From Atopsyche davidsoni (lineage: Eukaryota > Arthropoda > Insecta > Trichoptera > Hydrobiosidae), in assembly GCA_022113835.1 (NCBI GenBank), contig JAILWY010000021.1, forward strand, positions 12,586,001 through 12,650,000: DNA of 64,000 bases. The letters run 5' to 3'. This document shows, piece after piece, positions 29,101 through 42,200 of this stretch. Below the pieces are notes generated by a model that saw only the letters and a program-made list of their open reading frames with translations, was not told where the DNA came from and did no database searches. Within the stretch, counting starts at the first letter, position 1; the number at the start of each line of letters is the position of its first letter. A program made the translations under genes and the position numbers.

Positions 29101-32100
29101 AAATAAATAAAAGATTTCAGAAAATCGTTTAAGGTATTAAATTCAATAATATTTTTATTTTTCGTACAAAAAATATTTTTAAAGACTTTAAAAAATATAT
29201 TTTGCATTTTGATTCCCAGAGGAAGCCCTCGCCTTAAATTGTTAAGCATTAAGTTTTGTAGCAAGTTTTAGAATTAACGTTAAAGGTGTCCCCTACATAA
29301 ATATTAAATTTTTAAACGAAAATTCTCGAGGGAAAGATAAAAAAAACTAGTGTTAAAAAATAAAACTTCAGGGTGTCCAAAAAGAGTATCGGGTATTTGT
29401 TTGAGTCCGCCATTTTGTGGAGTTTTATTCGCTATGGACGCATCGCGCTTTTTGCGAACGAGCGTATTTTCGTAACGGTGATTCAATAGTGACTGCTCAA
29501 CGTTTGTATCGAGCGAAGTATCGTACACGCAATGCACCAAGTGACGATAGCATTAGAAAATGTTCGAAAATACAAGTGCGACGGTAAAAATTCAAAACTC
29601 TAGTCGCCCTCGTTCAGTCCGCGAAAACAATCGAAGAAGTGGAAGCGTCAATTCGTCAAAATCCGTCTTTATCCATCCTAAAGCGAAACCAAGCGTTGAA
29701 CATTGAAAAATCGTCTTTGCATTTAAAAGCGTATAAAATTCAATTGGTGCAAAAGTTGAAGGATCGCAAATCGCTTGAATTTTGCGAACGAAATGCTGCG
29801 GCGATTCAACAACAATGAAAAAATACTGTTCAGTGACAGTGGAGAGTCCGAGACGAAAGCATGAACGACCCCTGCACAGTCCAAAGGTCGTTGTGTGGGC
29901 CGCTATGTCTGCTAAAGGCATAATCGGTCCTTATTTTCGTAAAGATCAATGAGGCCGACCGCTCAATGTGAATAGTGACCGTTATTGGGATATGCTGCAT
30001 TCTACAGCCAAAGAGTTTCATTTTCAAATGTAATTATTACTTTTTAAATATTTTTTATGTAGTGGCCAGTTCCGGATTCATAAATAGCAGCCTATGTATA
30101 ATCAACAATTTTAAAAAAATACTTGATTACAAGTAGTTTTTGTTTTACTGAACTAACAAATACTCTTGTTGAGGGACAAGGCATTTGATTGGTGAAGATC
30201 CATTTGTATAATGATAAAGGTAACTTTGATTTCTTTCTTCACTTTGAGTTTATTATATTTTTGCATGACTAGTTTCAACCAAACAGACTAGGTCATCATC
30301 AGATGCATAACTAAACTATAACAAATATTCGATACACTTTTTGGACACACTGTATATGGCTGACAAGTTGATTTTTTTATCCACCTATATTAAAATTTAG
30401 AGAAAATCTAATTCTTCTTCCATCACCGACCGCTATTGTAACAATCTGGTGAATAGTTTACAACTTAAAAACTTTTTTACAAAAACGGTATTCTGCCTTG
30501 AAAAATTTCGGTCTGTTTTAGTAAAATTCATATCTATTATATTTTATTTCATAACGCCAGTTACCATCAATGTCACTTGAGTCTACATGGTTTGGCACCA
30601 TAAAGTGATTATTAAGTAAAAATCAAACAAATCTACTGAGTGTTTTAAAACAACCTGTGACGTTCCCGACCTTTTAGACCTTAAATCTAAGAGGAAGAGG
30701 ACCGACTGAATCCTTGTCAACCTTTAAGTTAAGCTAAAAGGATGACTAGGACCCAAACGTACTTGAACAACTAAACCCCTAAACGTAAAATAATAATACT
30801 ACTGACTCCCTTGAAGGTGTCACGTCTAAACTGACCTAACCCAATGTTAACGATTACTATGACTACTCTTAAAATATAAATCTTAATTTTAAGTTTTTCG
30901 GACTTGTTTGTTTTGAAATTTATTTTACAATCTCGTGAGGTTAAAGTAGATGGGAAGGTTCGGTAACAGACCGCCCCCCCCTACCACCACCAAATTCGCC
31001 TCCGTGACGGTCAATGGATTTGACTGTCTCCTACCCCTATGGGAATCTCTCCAAACAGAACAACTTAAGGTTGGATTGTCCAGAGAGCCCCAGCGAACCC
31101 TTCTGCACCAAACTAAATCGAGGAAGCTATTTTTCGCGTACAAACTCCGACTGAAAGGTGAACCCTTTTGTCCAAATATTTAACTGAAGACGAGCAGGAT
31201 TTTATCTTGAATAAAAAAACCAAACAAATCCGATCGAAGAATTAGAAGTGCGATCCGTTGATACGAGAATGTAAAGAATTTTAGTCGCTTTTGACAACTT
31301 CCTCTAACCGTCAAACAGGATCCAGTATATTCTCGTTCCGAAGAAATTTAGGTTACAGTTGCGAGCTGCTAATGCAGTGTCCCGATTGTTGCCTCGTTCC
31401 GAAGAAAATTAGAGTTAAAGATGCGAGCTGCTAATGCAGTGTCCCGATTGTTGCCTCGTTCCGATGAAATGCTGAGCGAATTGCCTTTAGAGCAGTTATC
31501 GCTTTCTGGATCCGTTGGACGACCAGAGGTCGCTGATGAAATTATAATATTGCAGGAACAAAGGGAATTAGCCCTTCAGATATATGAAGCATGTCTTGAA
31601 TGCTGCATTTGAATCTTCACGTATTTAGGACCGCTCCTCAAACTCTCCGTTTTCTATGTCTACGGTGTCAATCGCTACGTTTCTAAATCCTACTGTTAGT
31701 AAACTATAAATGGGTATGGTGACACAGAAATGTTTGGGATCCCTGCAATAGTATCAAAGCGTTACTTCGACGACACTCACACACACAGAATTCTGTCAAA
31801 CCTACACCACTCGCTCTGAGGCCGCCCGACCGGCACCGTTCTCCCCTTGACCGGGAGAAGCCTCCTCTATGAAGATCAGAGGAATGGAATAAATCCTGTC
31901 TCAAATGCGAGTAAGCTCCAGATAATACCAGAACAGCGACCCAACTCACTCCAAATCGGTTATTCAAATGGGATGGGAATCTTCTCGAGTCATAATACAA
32001 CTCGCAAATGAATACCAGTCTAAATTACACTATCTACGAGAGGGCGGACAAGCTACACTCTAATACCTTATAACTAAGTTATTTACTAAATACACCCCTG

Positions 32101-34957
32101 CTGGAACTGCTGGCACTGCAATAAAAGACCGAATCAACTCGATACTATCCCCTAATAAACCACTACGAATCATATTTAAACTATCTGATATACCACCACT
32201 CGACCAAGTAAACCCTATAATTTATCTATCTAGAATTTAAAATATCCTCCAAAATATATAATATATCTCCAATGACTCTCTAAACACGTTCTAAATAATT
32301 AAAACCCAACCGTAAATAATATAAGTTCGACTTATATTTATCCGTAAACCAACAATATCCTTCTCCCACCGTTATCCTAATAAACCGTTTCATTAATACC
32401 GCTTATCGACGCGTCCGTCAATATATTACGTCCTATAGAAGAATATGATACACAAATATTCACGCTTTAAAACAACCACTCGTAATTTCAAAATCGATAA
32501 TCGATTTGTACTCACTAACTTGACAGCTCTCTGACATTTGTTTATAAACAATAAAATATCCAACATGGCCGCACATTCCCAGCTGGTCCCTCGCCGTATC
32601 TGACAGCGCCCCGCAACCTAAGCGCGCTGACGTTGGCGTAAAGCCCATCCCCAAATGCTACTCTTTTTAACTCGCAACACCGAATTTTCCGAACAGCGCG
32701 CGCTTACGACTCAAAGATGGCCACCTTCCGAATCACCGTAAAGACAATCAAATAATTATATTAATTTTAACCAATTTCAATTAAATTCCGTTTAACCGAA
32801 CACTATTTAAGAACGCCCTGTAAAACAAACATTTAGCACCAAACACTACCTTAAAACCACTAAAATCGGAAAATAATTCATCCGAAATATCGGGGATCGA
32901 ACCCAAATAAATCTCAAACAAATATCTCAGACTTCTATCTTAAATACATAAAACCGTCAATTAATCCGTTTTAATATTCTCTAAATTCACGACATCTCAT
33001 ATACAATGTTTAACCATAGAATTAAAATTACCGAAACGCAAACGTACAGAAAAAAATATTAATTCAATTCAGAATCTAATTAGCTTCGCTAATAATATTA
33101 CTAAATATATTTTAAAACTCTCGCGGTTACAATAAAACAATAGAATAATTATCTCTGCATTATTAGGGATCGAACCTTCTGATAATACATTACGATAGTA
33201 CATGACAATTAACACCGAACCTCATTAATACTAATCTAGCAAAATGCTATGCATTTACACAGCAATGGCCGCCGGAAGATGGGACTGATCAATCCCGTTA
33301 ACGTAATTTAATTAAAGAAATATGACAAAGCTTTATCCCTCCGGCGAAATCTCGATGATCTAATGGTCCTCCTCGGCACAACACCTCACAGATTCCACCA
33401 TTTAGTTAAAATTCAAATCAAAAGTAACTTTTACAACTCAAAACACTAGCAATCGATAATCTCCCTTCTAATCCTTCCGCGTCCCTTCCCTCTCTCTCTC
33501 GCCGCCCGGCTTCCTCGTAATTCACGCAAAATTCCTCTGTGTGGCCCCCGTGGGACAATCCTTCTTACCCGGACGTCCGGTCATCGAATTCTAATTTTTG
33601 AAATCTCCGTTTCCACGCGTCGATGTTGCCATATCGCTCGGATCTCCTACAATTGTCACACTGTGACGTCCGAAAGAATCGATATCTGCGGGAACGCGCG
33701 GGACGCGTGACGTCACCCGGGCTAGGCAACTTGCACGCGGCTCGGCTCTCGCACTCGGTCCTACTGAATCCAAGGTCAAATCGATAAAATAATAATTTAC
33801 GTATTATTCCTTCTATACAAAAAAAAATTTTCTGGGTGAAACTAATGCAATTTGCTTCAAACCGTACACATATTTTTGTAATTTGTGTGGATGTTATAAG
33901 CTAAAATTATTTTTCACAAACAGATCACACAAAAAACAAACACTTATTATAGTAAATACGATTTTCATCTCATATACCACCATACGGTCGCACACGCTGA
34001 CTACCTTTATCTTTAAGAATCCTTCTGGATCCCCGGAGCTCTGCGCGCCGCCCTGGGACTCAAGGATCATCGACAGGGCTAATTTATTAGCTCGAAAAAA
34101 TGTTTTGTTACCTCCCCTTACGACCCTCACGACATGACTACCGATTCCATAAGCCGAGAATATATCACCTTTATATCAATAACTATGCAACAAGTTATTT
34201 TTCCAATGCATTCTGTTTGTGTATTGCGGAATCCAGTTTTGGTCTGCTTGACCGGCTTAGGTGTCTAAAGAGTATTTCAGAGAGCATGGGTGAACTATCA
34301 GTTTATGGTATAATGAATCCTCTGTAGAATTTGCTGACTTGATATGTCCCAGATACCTACTAAGCCTCGCTTATCTCGAATGTTACAATGTTTGCCGACG
34401 ATGGGTCAGAACTGTGGGTAAACTGTTTTAGGGACTTTGGTTTGATTAAAGTTGCCCCAACAACCACAGATTCTCTTAATGCGGTGCTATCTTGTGATAC
34501 CGAATATTTAAATATAAAATAATTTATTATCTTTTACAATATTTTCTGTGTAAAAAATTGTAAATTTTTTATAATAAACAGAGAATGACTTCACATTACA
34601 TTTTTATTTTTATATTTTTGTACCTCTTAAAGAGTCACTTGTTCATATATCCTATTTATTCAAATTAAAAGATCCCCAACTTACTCCGTATTATGTATTT
34701 ATCAAATTTATTCTTATTATATAATTTGATTGAATTTCAATGAAATAATTTAAAATCTTATGTTATAAACATATTTTATTTTAGTAATATTATAAAACAA
34801 GTAAGTAATTATTTTTGGACAACTTATCGGAGACGTTATAAGAGAACATTAAATACTAAATACTGAATTTTTCAGTATATATAATATATATATGTACTGA
34901 ATATATACTATATATATAATAATATATACTGAATATATATATATATTGTATATATAA

Positions 34958-35040
<83 letters not shown>

Positions 35041-38000
35041 TTTATATGGCGCACGTATACTGCTATGAGTGCCGGTCGGGCCTCTTACGTGAAACAACAA
35101 GCAAAAAAATTGATTGTGCCGATAAAAAAAATCTCCTAAATTAAATACTTTTCGTTTATCTGACAATGATATTTCATACAAATAGAACTAGACGATTGAG
35201 ATGAAATCGACCCCATCTATGTCAATGAAAATTCTCTAATTTTCATGCATATTGATTAACTTCTTATGAATTAGGAAAACAATATTGAATTCAATATTTT
35301 TGACAGAGAGTACTCGGTGGAATTCCATTTTTATATTTTAAATAAAATACTTTTGTGATTTTTCCACGTGTTTTATTTTATTGTTAACCGGTTTTGCCAA
35401 CCTTTTACGTTGGCATTATCAAACTGAGTCTCGATAACTTAGATTTTTAATGCCAACGTGAAGTGTGCGAAACCGGTCCCCAATCACAAAAGTATTGAAT
35501 TTAAAACTTCCGAACATTATTTGTGTCACGTACATTTTAACGATATGTAAAAGAAATATAAATAATATTTTTTTATGTTAAGTCATTTAAATACAGTTAT
35601 TAAACAAGAATTTTATAGAAATGAGAAATTCTTATGGTACATGATATATCGCTAAGTACATAACTAAAATTGTATTGAAATGGTACTTATCCTGAAAGAC
35701 ACCTCTCTTTCAAATAGTTTTTAAACAAATTTCTTAGAAAATGAATCCAGTTACAGTCAACTCCTTAAAACCATACTGTTTCACAAGGCTGCAGAGATCG
35801 GTATCCTCGTGAGCTTCCCTCTCCTCGGTCTGAAAACATTCACTTCCAATCGAAGAAGCCAAAAAAATATCAACAAACAAAAATGTCACTTTAAGTAGTC
35901 AAAGAACAAAGTTGTAGTATGGATACAGCGACATCTTGAATCCATACATTTAAGGAAACTCAACTTATCTGAAACAACATTACATTCTTTGTAACATGTT
36001 TTTACTGATGTATGAATATTGATACACGTATCAAGTTGATGGTGGATGCAAAGTTGCACAATTTTTTTTCTTATTGGAACTTGAATGTTCATTACTAGTA
36101 TTAATTTATTTATTTAACAATAGTTTAAAAAATATAAATTTACTTCAATTTCGATTGAATGGTTGAAAGATTGAATTTCACTTTTAAAACTGAAATTTGA
36201 AATGTTGTCGATAGGCAATAACTTTTATGACAAAGCGATTTAATGGTTGTATTTGGCATATCTTGCATAAATTTACCGCAGCAGATGAAGCATCTTTGTA
36301 TTGAATGTATATTGTAACGAAATACACCTGTTGAGAACCGTATCGTTGAGCACTGCGCAGTTGTATGCCTAGCGTCCTCGCTTTAGGTCCTGTGAAGGTT
36401 GCTAATCATCCTTTACGTGCCTTATCAGTGTTTCTCTCCGGACACCTTTAATGCTCACCCCTTCAGTGAGCCTATTGGCCTACGCGTGTATTGCAGTAAC
36501 TCGATGTCCTTCAACCTCTGCTGATACTATTCTATTACCGGTGAATAAATATTTATACCCTTAGATAAGGGAAGGTTGATTAATAAACGAACTACTCTTA
36601 AGAGTATAAATTTCATGTGTCAATATACTTATTTCATATTGGATTTACATTTCAATATAAAATTTTTCATATCCAAAAACGACTTTGTTTCAAATTCTTA
36701 ATACAGCAAATTTAATTACTAAAAATACGCATGGCTTGTTGGCTCAGTGGTATGATCGTTGACTCTTGATGTAGAGATACTTGAAAAAAACAAAAAATCT
36801 ACCTGGATATTATTTTTAGATAATTTTTTAAATTTAATTATATTTATAATGATATAATGATAAACAATAACTTTTTATTTATATCTTCACTGTGAGTTTA
36901 TTAGAATTATTTTGCATTACTAGTTTCGACCTTATACACCAGGTCATCATCAGTTTAGTCATTCATCTGATGACCTGGTGCAAAATAATTCTAATAAACT
37001 CACAGTGAAGATATAAATAAAAAGTTATTGTTTAAACTTTTTTGAAATCGGCCAAGTGTAGCCCAGCCAATCTATGCGCCATCGACTGTACAAATAAAAA
37101 TCGGAAGAGGCCAGGTCTGGTAAATACGGCGGGTGCGGTAGCAGATCCCATTTCAGCGTTTTGATGGTGTCCTGGACGATGGAAGGGCGATGGCACGAAG
37201 CTTTGTCGTGCTTCAATATCATTCGTTCGTGTCTCGTGTCCCATTCCGGAGGTTTTTCGAGCACTGCATGGGTCAAATTGATCAGTTGTTGTCGGTAGCG
37301 CTCCCCATTGACAGTTTCGCCTAGTTTCAGAAGCTCATAGTACATGATTCCTTTCTGGTCCCACCAAACGCATAGCATAGTCTTCTTTCCGAAACGATTA
37401 GGCCGTGCCATCGATGATGTTGATGATTCTTTGCCAGGTGAACGATTTTTGCCTTTAGGATTCTAGAAATAAATTGCCTTCTAATTGCTAGTAACAATTC
37501 GATGCAGGAAACTCTTTCTTACGTGCCACAAAAAAAATATTCTGAAATTGTTCTTTGATTTTCCATCTGTCACTCATACCAAACCCATTTTCCTTCCGTT
37601 TGATTTTTTCCCATGGTATGTGAACGTTTGAAAATACCTTGGCGAGACACGTTTAATGCCTCCGCAAGTTGATGTTGTGTTTGCGTATCATTTTCATACA
37701 ATATCGCATACAGATTAGCGTCTTTAGTGTCGAAATCGCTTAAACCAATTTTCACAGGAATTTTTCGATGGTGCATGTTTTCCATAGGCCTCCTTTTTTT
37801 CCAAAATTTGTTGTAGCTTTTTAATGACTAATGTCTAAACTATAAAACAACACAAGCTTAGAATTGTCTAGCGTCGTTAGCGCCATCTATGTGTGAAAGC
37901 CAAAAACTTAGTAGCGCACCTAAAAACATATTTTTTTTTTTTTTTTAGCCGGCTTTGGTACTACTTTCGGGAGTAGAAACATACCTTGAAAAAATATGTG

Positions 38001-39184
38001 GCGCCCGCCGCCCGACCGGCATCCTGAAATGTGTTCTTGGGTACAAAAAGGTTGGGGACCCCTGCACTACACTATTTTCCCCTTAGAAAACCATGAACAC
38101 TAATTCACCATAAATTTATGCTGAAGCACCCGATAAAGAAGATGCAAAAACTTGTTAATACGATTATTATCAGTACCATTGCAACTACGAATTATATTTC
38201 AGTGGCTGTTTCAGATCAACGCCTCAGTCCACCCGAACGTCAGTCCTCCGAGCGGCCTGAGGAAGGATATTGTCTCAAAAATCATTTCAAAAACCTCTCT
38301 TCAAAGACATAAGATTGAACAAATTGCTTGATTTATCTTAAATGAATGCAAAGAGCTCAGTATTGAGTGTGATAGCCTCATTAGACTTCGATTCTGAGAA
38401 AGCCGATTTGTGAGCCGTTAAGTGTGGGTAACGTCTCTAATACCTCCTTAAGGACCTTTGAAAAGCTCTAAAATTCCGACAAACACCAACAAGTTGCGTG
38501 TTGCAATTTAAACATTCGTTAAAATGAAGAATAAGTGTGGTCATATATTTTTGAATAAAAACCAAATCGAAGTATGAAGATTTTGTAATTACCACTTACG
38601 TATCTATAAAAGATATTATAAGAGACTTTCATCTCATTTATTTATTCTGATTGATGAACATTCACAATATCCTTATAAAATTTATCCCTAACAAAATAAA
38701 ATGATTTTAAAATTGTTATTTAAGACAAGTCGAAAGGTAATTTATTTTGAAATACCTTTCTAATCGTTTTTCTAGAAATGAAGATGTAAGACTTATGTTA
38801 GTTTTAAAATGAAAATAATCAATAGATTAGAATTGAAGATTTTTCGCTGGTATTGTGACGTATTTAATCATCGAGTATTTTTTCATTATATTTTAAGTCA
38901 ATTTTGCGGTTCGTTATGTATGTTTGTTTTGCTAACTTTTGCAATAATAGCAAATCGACTCGAACAAATGAAATACATTTATTAAATAGTTCAATATGTA
39001 ATAAAAACATCAGCCGGAGTCAATATCCGGCTCGGACCAAGAGCCATCACCAGCGAGGCCGCCGTAAATAAACGAGCCCGCCGATCCCCGCAGCCTCGCA
39101 CGTGAAATCCATCGTAAAATCATAAAATTACGCGACTGTACGAACCTCCCTATAATCAATTTTTTTCTTGTATTTATGTGTGTA

Positions 39185-39267
<83 letters not shown>

Positions 39268-42200
39268 ATTATTATTATTATTTAATTATGTGCATATAAA
39301 TATTAGAAAATTTTAGTATGATCCAAAGTTTACAAGTCAGTCTTAGCGGCTCCCCAAGAGGTGTCATTAACGAGCAAGCCTGATGCGTGCCTCCCGCAGG
39401 TGGTGAGGATGTTCATCCTGGTAATCGTGATCTTCGGGCTGTGCTGGCTGCCGTACCAGACGTACTTCATCTACACGCACTTCGACCCCGGCGTGCTCTA
39501 CAAGCGGTACATCCAGCACGTGTACCTCGCCTTCTACTGGCTTGCCATGGCCAACGCCATGGTCAACCCCATCATCTACTACTGGATGAACGCCAAGTAA
39601 GCTCACCTTAAACTAATTAATTAAATTAATGAATTAAGGTATAAGACAAACAAACGATTTCATACAATAAGTAATGTAGCGTGCAAAAGCTTTAAGTATC
39701 ATCGACGTTGATAGAAAATCTTCCCGCAGAAGTTGATTATTAAAATTAAAATGTATATTTTTTAATATATAATAGGTTTTATATCGTTCATCTGACCTCA
39801 CGCAGCTATAATATATAATATAAGTTGGGCACAGCAATTGTAATTCAAGTTAGAATTGTTTTTTATTTAAAATTTTGTAGATCATTGAATCATCATTTGA
39901 ATTTGAATTGAGACAGATTTTAAAATCGTTAGAAATAAAATATCACAATTTAATTGGCTCTATTAATTTAGATATTTTATTTCCAGTCCTGGAACTCAGG
40001 ACTTGAATGCAGGGTATGGAACATAAATTTATATCATTTGTTATTTCAATAATAAAAATAACTATTTTCAGTGAATTCCAAATTAAAGGGAGCAAAAAGT
40101 ATTGATTAGTTATATAAATTTTAAAATTTATGAACTTTTGTCTTTTCTACGATACGGAGGCATAAAATCAACACTGATTCTTTCGCTCACGTATGGAATT
40201 TTAATTTCATGTAGATCGGTAGAATTGGAACAATATAAAAAAAAAATTCGGAAACATTTATTTGTACCCGATAAACTTTAATACAAAAACAGCGCAAACC
40301 AGCCGAAGACCAAACTCCGGGACGCTCCTCGGGGGGCGCGGCTCACCAACCGTTTTACCATCAATGACTCCGATCAGAACATATCATTGTCTTTTCTCGT
40401 TATTTTGTCTTGAAAAAAAAACCTTTTTTCAATTTTTAAATTTGTTTATTATTTATTTCATTTCAATAACTCAAGCTTGTTGATTTTAAATAGCAAGAGA
40501 TCGGAAACACGGACGACAAGGAAAAGAGAGAATGTCAATAAATGAATGAAAACTAGAACTTGGGGTGGAAGATTTTCTTATCATTGAACCTATTTCATAT
40601 AAAATAAAAATAGGTTATTAAATTTACTTGCATTCCAACCCGTGAGCGGCGGCCGCTTGTCTTCGGCACTGACTGCAGAAAAATATTATTTAGAATATAA
40701 CATCAATATATTCGAACATGAATATTAGAATTATTTATTGATCAAATTAATGTTATTCTCTAGCACAGTGTTTTCAACCTTTTTGAATATGCGACCCTTT
40801 TGTAAGTAAAAAATTCTGGCGACCCACAAGACCTAGGGCCTTAATAAAACGATGTTAGTTATTTTAGTGTAGGACCTACAAACATGTAACGTAGGTAGAA
40901 TATAATGTTGGAATCTATGTTGCATGCTCACACTTAGGCCAGTCTTATAATAAACGCTGTACTGAATAGACGTGTTTGATTCAATACATTACATATATTT
41001 TTCTTTTACCCGCGTTACCCCGATTAAGGTATCGTGACCCCACTGGGAGGGTCGCGACTTACAGGTTGAAAAACACAGCTCTAGCATAAACGATATCTGC
41101 ACAGATTTTGAAATTATGGAAAAATATAAAATGCTCCAAACAGATATTCATGTCTCTCGTAAGAGTGTCCGCGTCCTTCGAAAGCAGTATTTCTAGTTAT
41201 TTAAAATTTTGACTCGATGTATATGAACGCTATTTTAGTAGAATGAATGTATTCTAGAAGAACAGTGATCTCATACATCGAAGGCGGAATGCTTATTTTT
41301 TTAGAATACCGCTAGAATTCGAACTTATATTTCGTGACAATGGCAGCCTGGCGTTTTATCGGGTAATTTCACATATCACTTCACCCTTGTACCTCGATGA
41401 AAGTTTCACCCATTACACATAAATTCTTAACCGATGGGTTTGTGCACTGCGACAATCCAGCGATCCGGGCCAAACTCTCAGATTACTCAATTATTTGTGC
41501 CAAAATGCGACTATATTAAATAATCAATAATCACTTCTTTTTTTCTCTTTGCTATCGGTTCCATGTCTAAAGTTATCATTGATATTATGTATTCAATAAT
41601 TTCGACAATGATACATGACGGAATTTCATTTTAAATAAAATACTTTTGAGATTTTTCCACGTGTTTGATTTTATCGGTGACTGGTTTCATCAACCTTTCA
41701 CGTTGGTATTATCAAACAAAGTCGTTTTATAATGCCAGCATAAAAGGTTGGCGAAATTGGTCACCGATAAAATTAAACATGTGGAAAAATCACAAAAGTA
41801 TTTTATTTAAAATATTGAGAGCCTCGCTTAACACATAGACTACAAAACAATTTATTTAAAATTATTTATAAGCATTCTCGTATTTACTTTACTTTAACTT
41901 AAAAAAGATAAGACTTTTTAATTTAAAATACCATAAACTTCATGGAACAGTATCTTCATCTCAGAAACTGTACTGATTCATAATACAAAAAGGTACGTTA
42001 CTTCTGAAGTCCTTTTTTTTTAATAGCAAACAATTTTATTAATATAAAAGAAAAAAAAATTCCACCGTACGCTGAGTCTTTAAAATAATTTGTAAGTTGA
42101 AAAGTTTGTTCATAAAAAAGGTATATAAAGCTTGAGTGTAGAGCATTGGCGGAGTTCATAATTTCAGTTGGTATTCCGTTTTATTCTGATTAATAACTGT

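Larger units (their letters stand above)
27150..39399 (+). other. Receptor intron of 12.3 kb, GC-AG type
   Basis: Begins with a GC donor. It contains a 9-bp minisatellite, two foldback families, two mariner/Tc1-like pseudogenes, the skewed 32060-33240 block, long TA microsatellites and hAT-like termini, listed separately. GC-rich patches at 33590-33770 (with palindromic TGACGTCA) and 39010-39115 have no recognised function. Minus-strand and plus-strand frames at 33883-34137 are unrecognised. Confidence 0.7.

Noticed and set aside
30656..33658. LTR retrotransposon with TGTGACG / TGTCACA ends
   Set aside because: Short TGTGACG and TGTCACA motifs exist at the two positions, but the flanks do not match, no paired LTRs are seen and no gag-pol domains are present between them.
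34849..35181. 110-codon minus-strand frame rich in Ile-Tyr
   Set aside because: Generated by the TA microsatellite.
36310..36650. Solo LTR starting TGTAACGAAATACACC
   Set aside because: The start looks LTR-like and AATAAA is present, but no matching end or target duplication could be found.
39367..39611. Minus-strand and +2-frame readings across the TM6-TM7 exon
   Set aside because: Shadows of the GPCR exon, whose correct frame contains CWLPY and NPIIY.
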